A stretch of 64,000 bases of DNA from Nocardioides halotolerans DSM 19273 (GTDB lineage: Bacteria > Actinomycetota > Actinomycetes > Propionibacteriales > Nocardioidaceae), in contig NZ_KE383922.1 of assembly GCF_000422805.1 (NCBI RefSeq), positions 733,772 to 797,771 of the forward strand, written 5' to 3'. A program made the position numbers and the translations under genes. Positions within the stretch are counted from its first letter, which is position 1; every line of letters begins with the position of its first letter. This document shows positions 16,772 through 25,302 of the stretch, one piece after another. Under the pieces are notes generated by a model. It saw only the letters and a program-made list of their open reading frames with translations, ran no database searches and was not told where the DNA came from.

Positions 16772-17628
16772 GGTTCGAGCTCGACAGCGACCAGAAGGAC
16801 TTCGCGGACGCTCTCGACCGGCTGCTGGCCGGCGCCGACACCGCGACGGTGGCGCGCGCCTGGGCCGCCGGCGACCACGAGCCCGGGCTGAAGCTCTGGG
16901 GCCGGCTGTTCGACATGGGCGTCACCTCGCTGGCCGCCGAGGACGACGGCGCCGACCCCGTGTTCATGACCATCGCCTTCGAGCGGCTCGGCCACCACGC
17001 GGTGCCCGGCCCCTGGGTGGAGTCGGTCGCCTACCTCGGCAACGCCGGGGGCATCTGGACCGTCGCTGCCCTCCCCCACGTCCCGTACGCCCTGGATGCC
17101 GACATCGCGGACCAGGTGTACGCCGGGGAGCGCCGGGTGTCCGAGATCGGCGAGCTGTACAGCTCCGTCGACCGGGCCCGTCGGCTCTTCGACGTGGGGG
17201 CGCCCGAGGTCGCCTGGGACACCGCCTTCGACCGGGCCGTGCTCGCCGTCTCCGCGCAGCTGCTCGGGCTGGGCGAGCGAGTGCTGGCCGACAGCGTCGC
17301 CTACGTGAAGCAGCGCCGGCAGTTCGGGCGCGAGATCGGGAGCTACCAGGCGATCAAGCACGCGCTCGCCGACGTGCGGATCGCGCTCGACTTCGCCCGG
17401 CCGCTGGTCTACGGCGCCGCCCTCGGCGCGATCTCCCCGAGCGCGGCCAAGGTCGCGGCGGGCGACGCGGCGTACCTCTCCTCCCGGACCGGGCTCCAGG
17501 TGCACGGCGCGATCGGCTACACCGCCGAGCTCGACCTCAGCATCTGGATCACCAAGATCCGCGCCCTGGTGTCCGCGTGGGGCACGCCGGCCGTGCATCG
17601 CGAGCGGCTGCTGCGGGAGCTGGGCTGA
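16768..17628 (+). CDS. fadE32: FadE32, short acyl-CoA dehydrogenase-like subunit
   Basis: 286 residues, shorter than a normal acyl-CoA dehydrogenase (about 380) and than the M. tuberculosis orthologue (about 319). The C-terminal helical domain is clear (VKQRRQFGREIGSYQAIKH, then LQVHGAIGYTAE), but the middle beta-domain is cut down to a short linker around residues 95-135. It most likely pairs with FadE31 or FadE33 in a heteromeric enzyme where FAD sites are formed between chains. ATGA overlap upstream and TGATG overlap downstream indicate one operon. Confidence 0.88.
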   Translation: MRFELDSDQKDFADALDRLLAGADTATVARAWAAGDHEPGLKLWGRLFDMGVTSLAAEDDGADPVFMTIAFERLGHHAVPGPWVESVAYLGNAGGIWTVAALPHVPYALDADIADQVYAGERRVSEIGELYSSVDRARRLFDVGAPEVAWDTAFDRAVLAVSAQLLGLGERVLADSVAYVKQRRQFGREIGSYQAIKHALADVRIALDFARPLVYGAALGAISPSAAKVAAGDAAYLSSRTGLQVHGAIGYTAELDLSIWITKIRALVSAWGTPAVHRERLLRELG

Positions 17629-18599
17629 TGGAGTTCGCGCTCTCCGAGGAGCAGCAGGAGCTGGCCGGCACCGTGCGCTCGCTGCTGGCCAAGCGCGCCG
17701 ACCCGGCCGCGGTCCGGGCCGCGATGGCCTCGGAGACGGGCTACGACGAGGAGCTCTGGCAGCTGCTCTGCGAGCAGATCGGCGCGGCCGCGCTGGCCGT
17801 CCCCGAGGCCTACGGCGGCGCGGGGTTCTCGCTGCTGGAGTCGATGGTCGTGCTGGAAGAGGTCGGCCGCTCGCTGGCCCCCTCTCCCCTGCTGGCGTCG
17901 GTCGTGACTGCCGAGGCGGTGCTCGCCGGCGGCACCGACGAGGCGAAGCGCCGGGTGCTGCCCAGGATCGCCGCGGGCGAGGTGGCGGCGTTCGCCGTCC
18001 CCGGTGAGCCCGCACTCTTCGCCGACCAGGCGCCGGTGCTCGTGGTCGCGGGCGACGGGCTGGTCCTCGCCAGCGCGGCCGGCGAGTGGGTGCCGTCGAT
18101 GGACCAGACGATCCGGTTGGGGTCGGTCTCCTACGCGGCCGGTGAGCCGATCGGCGACGCGACCGCCGCCGCGGCGCGCGCCGAGCTCGTCGGCGCGGTG
18201 GGGGTGGCGGCGCTGTCGGCCGGGCTGGCAGCCCGGGCGCTGGAGATGACCGTCGCCTACGCGAAGGAGCGGGTGCAGTTCGGGCGGCCCATCGGCTCGT
18301 TCCAGGCGCTCAAGCACCGGATGGCCGACCTGCTGGTGCTGGTCGAGATGTCGCGCTCGGCGTCCTTGGCCGCGGCGTACGCCCTCTCGACCGGTGCCTC
18401 GAACGCCGAGCAGCTCGCCCACGTCGCGAAGTCCTACTGCTCCGACGCCTTGACCACCATCGCCGCGGAGACCGTGCAGCTGCACGGCGGCATCGCGATC
18501 ACGTGGGAGCACGACGCCCAGCTGGTCTTCAAGCGCGCGCACGCGCTGGGGCAGCTGTTCGGCACCGCGCGCGCCCACCGCACCCTGATCGAGCTCTGA
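17628..18599 (+). CDS. fadE33: FadE33, steroid-pathway acyl-CoA dehydrogenase subunit
   Basis: 323 residues. N-terminal helical domain with VPEAYGGAGFSLLE, a reduced beta-domain, and a C-terminal helical domain with YAKERVQFGRPIGSFQALKH and VQLHGGIAITWEHDAQLVFKRA. Reduced length and pairing with fadE31/fadE32 match the heteromeric acyl-CoA dehydrogenases of actinobacterial steroid pathways. Last gene of the fadD3 operon; the next gene is convergent after 2 bases, so no terminator is visible. Confidence 0.9.
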   Translation: MEFALSEEQQELAGTVRSLLAKRADPAAVRAAMASETGYDEELWQLLCEQIGAAALAVPEAYGGAGFSLLESMVVLEEVGRSLAPSPLLASVVTAEAVLAGGTDEAKRRVLPRIAAGEVAAFAVPGEPALFADQAPVLVVAGDGLVLASAAGEWVPSMDQTIRLGSVSYAAGEPIGDATAAAARAELVGAVGVAALSAGLAARALEMTVAYAKERVQFGRPIGSFQALKHRMADLLVLVEMSRSASLAAAYALSTGASNAEQLAHVAKSYCSDALTTIAAETVQLHGGIAITWEHDAQLVFKRAHALGQLFGTARAHRTLIEL

Positions 18600-18601
18600 C
18601 G

Positions 18602-19975
18602 TCAGACCGGGTAGATGTCGACGCCGGGTGGGGCGTCGAGGATCATCCGGGCGTGCGTGCTGCTGACGCGCCGGGTGCCGCGGTGGTCGACGAGGAAGCC
18701 GAGCCCGTGCGGGGTCAGCCAGACGTATCGCCCGGCGCCGCACTGTCGGGAGCGGTAGCCGCCGTGGGTCTTGTAGTTGTGATGTCGCCGGCCCAGTGGC
18801 CCGGAGTTGTGGGTGCCGGTCTGCCCGGGTGGCCCGTTCTCGTCGTACGGGGTCGGGTGGTCGTAGTCGACGCTCCGGGCCGTGGAAGTGGCATAGGGCC
18901 AGTAGTCCCCGTCGGTGACCAGGTGCACCCGCTCCTTGACGGACTCGGGGTGCTCATAGGCGGTGGTGCGGACCCGGTCGGACAGGTCCAGCACCGGCCG
19001 CACGGTTAGGTCGGTGCGGCCGAGCAGCTCTTGTACCGCCGTCAGCGTGATCGGGCCCAGCCCCTCCACGCGGGCGACCCCGGCTGCGCCGTTGACCGCG
19101 GCTTCGTGGACGTGGACGTAGAGGACCGCCTTGGGCGCTAACGGGGTCAGGTCGACCTCGCGCAGTGCGTCCAGCAGGTCGGCGGGGAACGCGGTCGCCC
19201 GGGACTCGTCAGGCACCAGGGTGTCTTGGGGGTCGCGATTCTCGAGCAGCAGCTCGAGGAGCTCGGCGGGCCTCGCGAGCCAGCCGAACGCGATCGACCT
19301 GACCTCGTCCGCCGACGCGTCGGGATACCGCGGCGCGATGATCTCCGCGACCCGGGCCACGGTCGCCTCGACCCAGACCGCGTCGCCGGCCTCGCAGCGA
19401 GCGATCACGGTCCGCAGCCCGAACTCGTCGGTGCGGCCCGAGGAGACGTAACGGCGGCGACGCTCGGCCGCCACCCGCTCGTCGTGCAGGGCGGGGTCGG
19501 CCTCGATGATCTTGGCCTCTGCGACCGCCAACACCCGGCCCCCGGACTCCCGGCCGATGACCCTGGCGACCGCGCGGTCCACGAGCCCGACCTTGTCGGC
19601 CGGCAGGTGCCGCGACAGCTTCGCCACCCGACGCGCCACCCCGATCTCCGCCGTGCCCGCGAGGCAGGCGCCCCACAGCCGAGGGAGCCGGTGGACCAGG
19701 TCCAGCACGTCAGCCATCGCGTTGCTGGTGGCGGTGACTCCGGTGCCGCGGGCCAGCGCGATCTCGCCGAGGCAGAAGCTCTGCACCCGCGGCGTGCCGT
19801 CACCGCCCAGCTGGATCAGCTCGTCCCGCTCGATGGTGGGATCTCCGGAGTGGAGCGCGGCCCATTGGGCCACCACCTCCAGGTCCTGCACCTCCGCCAG
19901 ACGACGAGCCCGCACCGCACCCGACGCAGCAGCCACCAGGCCAGCTGCGTCGAGATCAGACAGGTCACCGGACAT
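18602..19975 (-). CDS. DUF222 / HNH endonuclease domain protein (13E12-repeat family)
   Basis: 457 residues. A long helical DUF222 N-terminal region (about 1-330) is followed by an HNH-like nuclease module (about 370-430) containing DYDHPTPYDENG and GRRHHNYKTHGGYR. Such proteins are multicopy in actinobacteria and resemble the 13E12 repeat family; a role in DNA mobility is suspected but unproven, and I see no flanking inverted repeats here. ATG 19975 is placed 7 nt after a TAGCGT -10 box, giving a leaderless start; a longer frame start at 20005 would lie upstream of transcription. Confidence 0.82.
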   Translation of the reverse strand: MSGDLSDLDAAGLVAAASGAVRARRLAEVQDLEVVAQWAALHSGDPTIERDELIQLGGDGTPRVQSFCLGEIALARGTGVTATSNAMADVLDLVHRLPRLWGACLAGTAEIGVARRVAKLSRHLPADKVGLVDRAVARVIGRESGGRVLAVAEAKIIEADPALHDERVAAERRRRYVSSGRTDEFGLRTVIARCEAGDAVWVEATVARVAEIIAPRYPDASADEVRSIAFGWLARPAELLELLLENRDPQDTLVPDESRATAFPADLLDALREVDLTPLAPKAVLYVHVHEAAVNGAAGVARVEGLGPITLTAVQELLGRTDLTVRPVLDLSDRVRTTAYEHPESVKERVHLVTDGDYWPYATSTARSVDYDHPTPYDENGPPGQTGTHNSGPLGRRHHNYKTHGGYRSRQCGAGRYVWLTPHGLGFLVDHRGTRRVSSTHARMILDAPPGVDIYPV

Positions 19976-19982
19976 GAAGATC

Positions 19983-19988
19983 ACGCTA
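19983..19988 (-). promoter_or_regulatory. -10 box of a leaderless promoter for the DUF222/HNH gene
   Basis: TAGCGT on the minus strand with 7 nt to the ATG at 19975 and no ribosome site between. The same hexamer at the same spacing precedes the hydrolase at 4043. Confidence 0.45.
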
Positions 19989-20164
19989 GACGCGACCACC
20001 GACATCCCGGCTCCGGCCGGCGAGCGCCCTGTGCACACCGCACCACGGCTGACCCGTCGCGCTGCCCCGGCGGAACCGCCCGCACCAGGCGTCGCCGACT
20101 GTCGATGCGCCCGATCATGCCTGATGGTCGGGCGACCCCATCCAGGAGGAAGTACGTTCCTTCC

Positions 20165-20419
20165 GTGCCGAACGCTGACGTTGTAACCGTCGCCACCGAC
20201 GCTGGAACGCTGGCGCTGTGGCGAGGAAGTGCTTTCGCTGACATCGATGGGCACGACGCGTGGGAGGAGCGTGTCAACGAGCGGCTCGCTGACGCGATCC
20301 GGTCGGGCGAGTTGGTCCCGATCGGCATCCAGGTCGACGGTGCCTTCGGTGTACGCGTCGCCGTAGCGCCCGACGGTGCGACCGAGCGCGAGGTCCGAAC
20401 GCACTGGCCGACTTCCTGA
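20165..20419 (+). CDS. Small hypothetical protein, 84 residues
   Basis: A compact soluble protein starting VPNADVVTVATDAG with GTG at 20165 and a basic/acidic mixture typical of real coding sequence. I recognise no family. AGGAGG lies 16-20 nt upstream, further than usual, so the true start is uncertain. It is divergent from the DUF222/HNH gene and separated from the MMPL gene by a 388-bp gap. The upstream palindrome AGGAA-N5-TTCCT (20147-20161) overlaps its leader. Confidence 0.5.
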   Translation: MPNADVVTVATDAGTLALWRGSAFADIDGHDAWEERVNERLADAIRSGELVPIGIQVDGAFGVRVAVAPDGATEREVRTHWPTS

Positions 20420-20501
20420 TAGGGATTGCGCCGAGCGAGGGGAGCGAGGCCTTCCGCAGCAGCGAAGTCACCTTCAACCCGCCGGACTGAAGTGCCCGAC
20501 C

Positions 20502-20579
20502 ATCCCGCTGCGCGGCCGTCCGCTCATGCCGCTGTGCGGGCGGAGCCCGACCATGCCGCTGTCGGGGCGGAGCCCGACC
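20502..20579 (+). repeat. Tandem 27-bp repeat (about 2.9 copies) upstream of the MMPL gene
   Basis: Copies at 20526-20552 and 20553-20579 differ at three bases; a diverged 24-bp copy lies at 20502-20525. Each holds a CCGCTG...GGGCGGAGCCCGACC pattern. The gap 20420-20807 is otherwise without a recognisable gene; it also holds a TAAGGT -10-like box at 20620-20625. The repeat keeps a reading frame open toward the transporter but looks non-coding. Confidence 0.7.
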
Positions 20580-20619
20580 TCGGCTCCCTCTGTTCAACAC
20601 GCAGTCGGGAGTGGGGGTC

Positions 20620-20625
20620 TAAGGT
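20620..20625 (+). promoter_or_regulatory. Possible -10 box for the MMPL gene
   Basis: TAAGGT lies 5 nt before an in-frame GTG (20631) and 182 nt before the likely MMPL start. Either it drives a long leader or it marks an unexpected N-terminal extension of 59 residues; I favour the former. Confidence 0.3.
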
Positions 20626-20807
20626 TGTTCGTGGCGGGTCCGGGAAGTGACTTGTCCGAAGAGCCGGCGCTGGGATGTGAGCCGGTCACGCTGGAGTCAG
20701 AGTCGTGTCCCGTGTGTCCTCCCGGGCCCGCCCTTAGCGCGACTCGCGGGCCGACGGCGTCCAGCCACGCCGCCCGCGGAGCCGACCGTCTGCCGCCCGT
20801 GGGGGTA

Positions 20808-22820
20808 ATGGCAGGCATGACCTCAGCCCTGCTCGGCCGACGCACCGCCTGGCTCGTCGCGCTGGTGCCCCTCCTCTTCGCGGGTGCGCTGATGGGGCTC
20901 CTCGGCGAGGCCGACCACGACGCCGGCCCGACCGACGACCTCCCGCGGGGCGCGGACAGCACCCAGGCGGCGGAGCTGCGCGACCGGCTGGGCGACGAGG
21001 ACTCCGCCGTCGCGATCGTCCTCTGGACGGCCGACGAGAGGAAGCTCACCCCCGAGCAGCTCGGCGTGCTGACGCAGCAGGCCACGACCCTCGGCACCGA
21101 GGCGCCGCTGGTGCCGGCCGAGGACGGGACCGCCGCGCTCGCGATCGTGCCCGTCGAGTCGACGAGCGCCACGGAGAACGCCGACAAGGTCACCGAGCTC
21201 CGCGCGCAGCTCGACGCCGACCGCCCCGACGGCGTCACCGCCCGGGTCACCGGGCCTGCCGCGGTCCAGGCCGACCTCGCAGCGGTCTTCGACGGGGCGA
21301 ACACGCGGCTGCTGCTCGTCACTGCGTCGGTGGTGGCGCTGCTGCTGGTGCTGACCTACCGCAGCCCACTGCTGTGGCTGGTGCCGCTGACCGTCGTCGG
21401 CGTGGCCGACCGGCTCTCCGCCGTGGTCGCGACCCACGTGATGGCCCTGTCCGGCGTCGCCTGGGACGAGTCGACCGTCGGCATCCTCTCGGTGCTGGTC
21501 TTCGGCGCGGGCACCGACTACGCGCTGCTGCTGATCTCGCGCTACCGCGACGAGCTGCGCGGCCACGCCTCGCGCCACGAGGCGATGGCGCTCGCCGTGC
21601 GGCGCACCGCCGAGGCAGTGCTGTCGAGCGCCACCACGGTCGTGCTCGGCCTGCTGACGCTGCTGCTCTCGCTGGTGCCCACGACCCGCGGGCTCGGGCT
21701 GGCCTGCGCGGTGGGCGTCGTGATCGCGGCGGGCTTCGTGCTGGTGGTGCTGCCGGCCGCCCTGGTGGTCTTCGGGCGGTGGATCTTCTGGCCGCGGGTC
21801 CCCCGCGAGTCCGAGCAGCCGATCGTCGAGACGCACTCGCTGTGGCGACGGGTGGGCGACCGGGTGGCGGCCCGGCCGTCGGCCTTCATCGCCGGGACCC
21901 TCCTGCTCGTCCTCGCGCTCTCCTCGGGCCTCTTCGGGATCCGGACCGGGCTCGACCAGGCCGACCAGTTCCTCGACACCCCGGAGGCGATCTCGGCCTC
22001 CGAGCGGCTGGCCGAGTCCTTCCCGTCCGGCACCGCCGACCCCACCCAGGTGCTCACCCGCGACGACGCCGACGCGGTGCTCGCCGCGGTGCAGGGCACC
22101 AAGGGCGTGGCGAGCGCCCAGGTCAGCGGCCAGGCCGACGGCGTCACCCAGGTCGACGTGGTGCTCGACGCCGACCCCGGCTCGCAGGATGCTCGCGACG
22201 CCGTGCAGGCGCTGCGCGACGAGCTGTCGTCGTACGACGACACGCACGTGGGCGGCACCGAGGCGACGACGATCGACGAGCGCAAGGGCGCCGAGCGCGA
22301 CCGGCTCGTGATCCTGCCGCTGATCCTCGGCCTGGTGCTGGTCGCGCTGGTGCTCCTCCTCCGGTCGGTCGTGGCTCCGCTGCTGCTCGTCGCCACGGTG
22401 GTGGGGACCTTCGCCGCCAGCCTCGGTGTCTCGTGGTGGCTGTTCACCGGCCTGCTCGGGTTCGACGCGCTCGACGTCGGGGTCCCGCTGCTGGCGTTCC
22501 TGTTCCTCGTCGCGCTCGGGGTCGACTACAACATCTTCCTGGTCACCCGCGCCCGGGAGGAGTCGCTCAAGCACGGCAGCCGGGAGGGCATGCTGCGCGC
22601 CCTGACCGCGACGGGCGGCGTCATCACCAGCGCCGGCATCCTCCTCGCGGCGGTGTTCGCGGTCCTCGGCGTCCTCCCCCTGGTGGTGCTGGCCCAGCTC
22701 GGCACCATCATCTGCATCGGGGTGCTGCTCGACACCCTCGTGGTGCGCACGGTCCTGGTGCCCGCGCTGGCGCTCCGCCTGGGCGACGCCTTCTGGTGGC
22801 CTCGGCGCACGTCGGGCTGA
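20808..22820 (+). CDS. MMPL/RND-family transporter
   Basis: 670 residues in two RND half-repeats: TM1 near residues 13-30, a soluble loop (about 35-160), then a bundle of five TMs (160-325), and the same pattern repeated (TM7 near 360-380, second bundle 500-650). Proton-relay motifs typical of MmpL proteins, GTDYALLLISRYR and GVDYNIFLVTRARE, occur in both halves. MmpLs export lipids or siderophores; the cargo is not evident. ATG 20808 is taken, with ATG 20817 an alternative. The next gene starts 20 bases after the stop but has its own -10 box. Confidence 0.88.
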   Translation: MAGMTSALLGRRTAWLVALVPLLFAGALMGLLGEADHDAGPTDDLPRGADSTQAAELRDRLGDEDSAVAIVLWTADERKLTPEQLGVLTQQATTLGTEAPLVPAEDGTAALAIVPVESTSATENADKVTELRAQLDADRPDGVTARVTGPAAVQADLAAVFDGANTRLLLVTASVVALLLVLTYRSPLLWLVPLTVVGVADRLSAVVATHVMALSGVAWDESTVGILSVLVFGAGTDYALLLISRYRDELRGHASRHEAMALAVRRTAEAVLSSATTVVLGLLTLLLSLVPTTRGLGLACAVGVVIAAGFVLVVLPAALVVFGRWIFWPRVPRESEQPIVETHSLWRRVGDRVAARPSAFIAGTLLLVLALSSGLFGIRTGLDQADQFLDTPEAISASERLAESFPSGTADPTQVLTRDDADAVLAAVQGTKGVASAQVSGQADGVTQVDVVLDADPGSQDARDAVQALRDELSSYDDTHVGGTEATTIDERKGAERDRLVILPLILGLVLVALVLLLRSVVAPLLLVATVVGTFAASLGVSWWLFTGLLGFDALDVGVPLLAFLFLVALGVDYNIFLVTRAREESLKHGSREGMLRALTATGGVITSAGILLAAVFAVLGVLPLVVLAQLGTIICIGVLLDTLVVRTVLVPALALRLGDAFWWPRRTSG

Positions 22821-22827
22821 GACCGGC

Positions 22828-22833
22828 TAGGTT
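22828..22833 (+). promoter_or_regulatory. -10 box of a leaderless promoter for the FAD oxidoreductase gene
   Basis: TAGGTT, then 6 nt, then GTG at 22840. The identical hexamer and spacing occur before the esterase at 49840. Confidence 0.5.
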
Positions 22834-22839
22834 CGGCAC

Positions 22840-23988
22840 GTGCGCGTGCTGATCCTGGGCGCCGGCTTCGGTGGCCTCGAGCTCGCCAGCTCGCTCGGCA
22901 CGAGCCTCGGGACCGACGTCGAGGTGACGCTGGTGGACCGGGCCGAGGGGTTCGTCTTCGGCTTCTCCAAGCTGGACGTGATGTTCGGCCGGGTGGGTGC
23001 CGAGCACGTCCTGCACCACTACGCCGAGCTCGCACCGGCCGGGGTGCGGTTCGTGCACACGACCGTGCGAGCCATCGACCCCGCCACCCGCCGGGTCGAG
23101 ACCGACGCCGGGCCGCTCGAGGCGGACGTGCTCGTCGTGGCCCTCGGCGCCGACCTGCATCCCGAGGACACGCCCGGCCTGGTCGAGGGCGGTCACGAGT
23201 TCTACACGGTCGGGGGCGCCTTCGCCGCGCGCGAGGTGCTGGAGGCCTTCGACGGCGGCCACGTCGTCGTGGGGGTCACCTCCACGCCGTTCAAGTGCCC
23301 GCCCGCCCCGAGCGAGACCGCGCTGCTGACCCACGACCTGCTCGGCGCACGCGGCCTGCTCGACCGGTCGACCGTCTCGCTCGTGATGCCGTTGGGAGCG
23401 CCGATCCCGCCGTCGCCGGCAGCGTCCGAGACCCTGCTCGCCGAGTTCGCCGAGCGCGGGATCGGGTGGCATCCGGGCGTCCTGGTGCTCAGTCTCGACC
23501 CGGCCGCCCGCACCTGCGCGCTGTCCGACGGGACCGAGCTGCCCTACGACGTCTTCCTCGGCGTGCCGGTGCACCGCGCGCCGCGCGTCGTGCTCGAGTC
23601 CGGTCTGGCCGAGGACGGCTGGATCCCGGTCGACCCGCTGACGCTGCGCACCAGGTACGACGACGTGTACGCCGTCGGAGACGTCACCAGCGTCGGGACC
23701 CCCAAGGCCGGCGTCTTCGCCGAGGGCCAGGCCGCCGTCGTGGCCGCGCAGCTCGTCGCCCGGGCGCGAGGCGAGAGCGAGCCCGCGACGTACGACGGCC
23801 GCGGCACGTGCTACCTCGAGCTCGGCGGGGGCCGGGTCGGCAAGGTCGAGGTCACGTTCCTCAGCGGCGAGATGCCCCGGGGCGCGCTGGAGGGGCCGAG
23901 CCTCGAGCTGGCGGCCGACAAGTCCGCCTTCGGGGCGGACCGCGTCGCCCGCTGGTTCGGCAGGGACTGGACGCCGCTCGGCGGGTGA
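22840..23988 (+). CDS. FAD-dependent NAD(P)/quinone oxidoreductase (sulfide:quinone reductase-like)
   Basis: 382 residues. The N-terminal Rossmann GxGxxG (LGAGFGGLE, 6-14), a second nucleotide fold around 135-200 and the FAD-closing YAVGDVTSVGTPKAGVFAE motif (about 280-298) mark a pyridine-nucleotide disulphide-oxidoreductase-type flavoprotein. It has no redox-active CxxC and only one Cys in the CPPAPSE loop, so it resembles the sulfide:quinone/NDH-2 branch. Electron acceptor and substrate are unknown. GTG 22840 has no ribosome site but sits 6 nt after TAGGTT. Confidence 0.82.
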   Translation: MRVLILGAGFGGLELASSLGTSLGTDVEVTLVDRAEGFVFGFSKLDVMFGRVGAEHVLHHYAELAPAGVRFVHTTVRAIDPATRRVETDAGPLEADVLVVALGADLHPEDTPGLVEGGHEFYTVGGAFAAREVLEAFDGGHVVVGVTSTPFKCPPAPSETALLTHDLLGARGLLDRSTVSLVMPLGAPIPPSPAASETLLAEFAERGIGWHPGVLVLSLDPAARTCALSDGTELPYDVFLGVPVHRAPRVVLESGLAEDGWIPVDPLTLRTRYDDVYAVGDVTSVGTPKAGVFAEGQAAVVAAQLVARARGESEPATYDGRGTCYLELGGGRVGKVEVTFLSGEMPRGALEGPSLELAADKSAFGADRVARWFGRDWTPLGG

Positions 23989-24002
23989 CGCACGCTGACC
24001 GG

Positions 24003-24386
24003 GTGAGTGAAGCCGTGCCCGTCCGCGTGTTCCGGTTCGACGAGCTCGAGGCCGCGGACCCCACCCCCGGCATGTTCCGCGAGCGCGCCTTCGAGCTGCC
24101 CCGCCTCTGGTCCGGCCGCGTGACGACCGCGCCCGGTGCCGTCAGCGGCTGGCACCACCACGACCTCAACGAGTCGAGCCTCTACGTCGTCCGCGGGGTG
24201 CTCCGGCTGGAGTTCGAGGGCTTCGACGGCCACCTCGACGCGCACGCCGGCGACTTCGTGCACGTGCCGGCGTTCACCGTGCACCGCGAGTCCAACCCGA
24301 CCGACGAGCCGAGCGTCGCTGTCATCGCCCGCGCCGGCGGGGGCATCCCGACGGTCAACGTCGACCCGCCCTCGCGCGTCATCTAG
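24003..24386 (+). CDS. Cupin-domain protein
   Basis: 127 residues forming a single cupin barrel. Motif 1 is SGWHHHDLNESSLYVVRGVLRLEFEG split across residues 42-67, with metal-type His/His/Glu; motif 2 is GDFVHVPAFTVHRE (80-93), with His. Substrate unknown; such small cupins act as sugar or small-molecule binding enzymes or sensors. GTG 24003 is 14 bases after the previous stop, so it may be cotranscribed with the flavoprotein. Confidence 0.78.
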   Translation: MSEAVPVRVFRFDELEAADPTPGMFRERAFELPRLWSGRVTTAPGAVSGWHHHDLNESSLYVVRGVLRLEFEGFDGHLDAHAGDFVHVPAFTVHRESNPTDEPSVAVIARAGGGIPTVNVDPPSRVI

Positions 24387-24420
24387 GCCATGACCTAGCC
24401 ACAGACCACAGGAGGTCCCC

Positions 24421-25302
24421 ATGAACGTCAGGTCGTTGCGCCCCGCCACGGCGCTCGTCGCGCTCGGTGTCGCGCTGCTGTCCACCCCCGTCGCGACGGC
24501 CGCCCCGTCCGACCCGTCCCGGCCCCGGGCCGCGCTCCCCACGCTCACCTCGGTCCAGGCCCAGCACGTGGGCAAGGTCGACCGGGTGACCTTCGGGTTC
24601 GTCAACGGCGCGCCCACCAACATCCACCTCGAGTGGGTCGACACCCTGCGCCACGACGGCTCCGGGCTGCCGGTGCGCGTCGCCGGGGCGAAGGTGCTGA
24701 TGGTGGTGTTCAACAACGCGCTTGCTCACGACTCGGGCGGCGCCACGGTGCGCAACCGCACGGCGTTCGCGCTGCCCAACGTGATCACGGCGGTCGGCGC
24801 GGGCGACTTCGAGGGGTCGGTCTCCTTCGGGCTCGGGGTGCAGAAGCGCACGTCGTACACCGTCACCACGCTGCACGGCCCCGACCGGGTGGTCGTCGAC
24901 GTCGCGGCGGGGTTCCGCACGACCACACGGAAGGTGTGGTTCGGCGACCGCAACGCGGACGTCGTGGCGGTGAACCGGCCGGTGCCCGCCGCCGCGCCCG
25001 CGGCAGGCGCCCTGCGGTCGCTCTTCGCCGGTCCGCTGCGGTCGGAGCGCGCGGACGGGCTGCGGCTCGTGAGGTCCGGAGCCTGGGGCTTCGACCGGCT
25101 CAGCGTGGTCGACGGCGTCGCCCGGCTCCGGCTGACCCGCGGCTGCCGGAGCGGCGGCTCGACGACCACGATCGCCAGCGAGATCATGCCGACGCTGCGG
25201 CAGTTCCCGACCGTCGACTGGGTCAAGATCTACGGTCCGGGCGGCCGCACCGAGGACCCGACCGGCCCCTCCGACTCGATCCCGCTCTGCCTCGAGCCCT
25301 AG
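24421..25302 (+). CDS. Secreted AMIN-like / GerMN-domain protein
   Basis: 293 residues with a signal peptide (hydrophobic 9-25, ATAAP cleavage near 28). The N-terminal half (40-165) is a beta-rich AMIN-like domain with VGKVDRVTFGFVNG and VVVDVAAG. The C-terminal half (185-290) is a GerMN domain, here with GAWGFDRLSVVDGVARLRL and EIMPTLRQFPTVDWVKIYG. Both are cell-wall-associated domains. AGGAGG lies 5 nt before the ATG. The function is not known; the protein probably sits in the envelope. Confidence 0.82.
   Translation: MNVRSLRPATALVALGVALLSTPVATAAPSDPSRPRAALPTLTSVQAQHVGKVDRVTFGFVNGAPTNIHLEWVDTLRHDGSGLPVRVAGAKVLMVVFNNALAHDSGGATVRNRTAFALPNVITAVGAGDFEGSVSFGLGVQKRTSYTVTTLHGPDRVVVDVAAGFRTTTRKVWFGDRNADVVAVNRPVPAAAPAAGALRSLFAGPLRSERADGLRLVRSGAWGFDRLSVVDGVARLRLTRGCRSGGSTTTIASEIMPTLRQFPTVDWVKIYGPGGRTEDPTGPSDSIPLCLEP

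Noticed and set aside
18602-19975. Insertion sequence or intron-encoded nuclease
   Set aside because: DUF222/HNH protein only; no terminal inverted repeats, target duplication or interrupted gene is visible around it.
20376-20807. N-terminal extension of the MMPL frame
   Set aside because: It contains the 27-bp repeats and low-complexity Pro/Arg sequence, and MMPL proteins normally start just before TM1. Kept only as a note.
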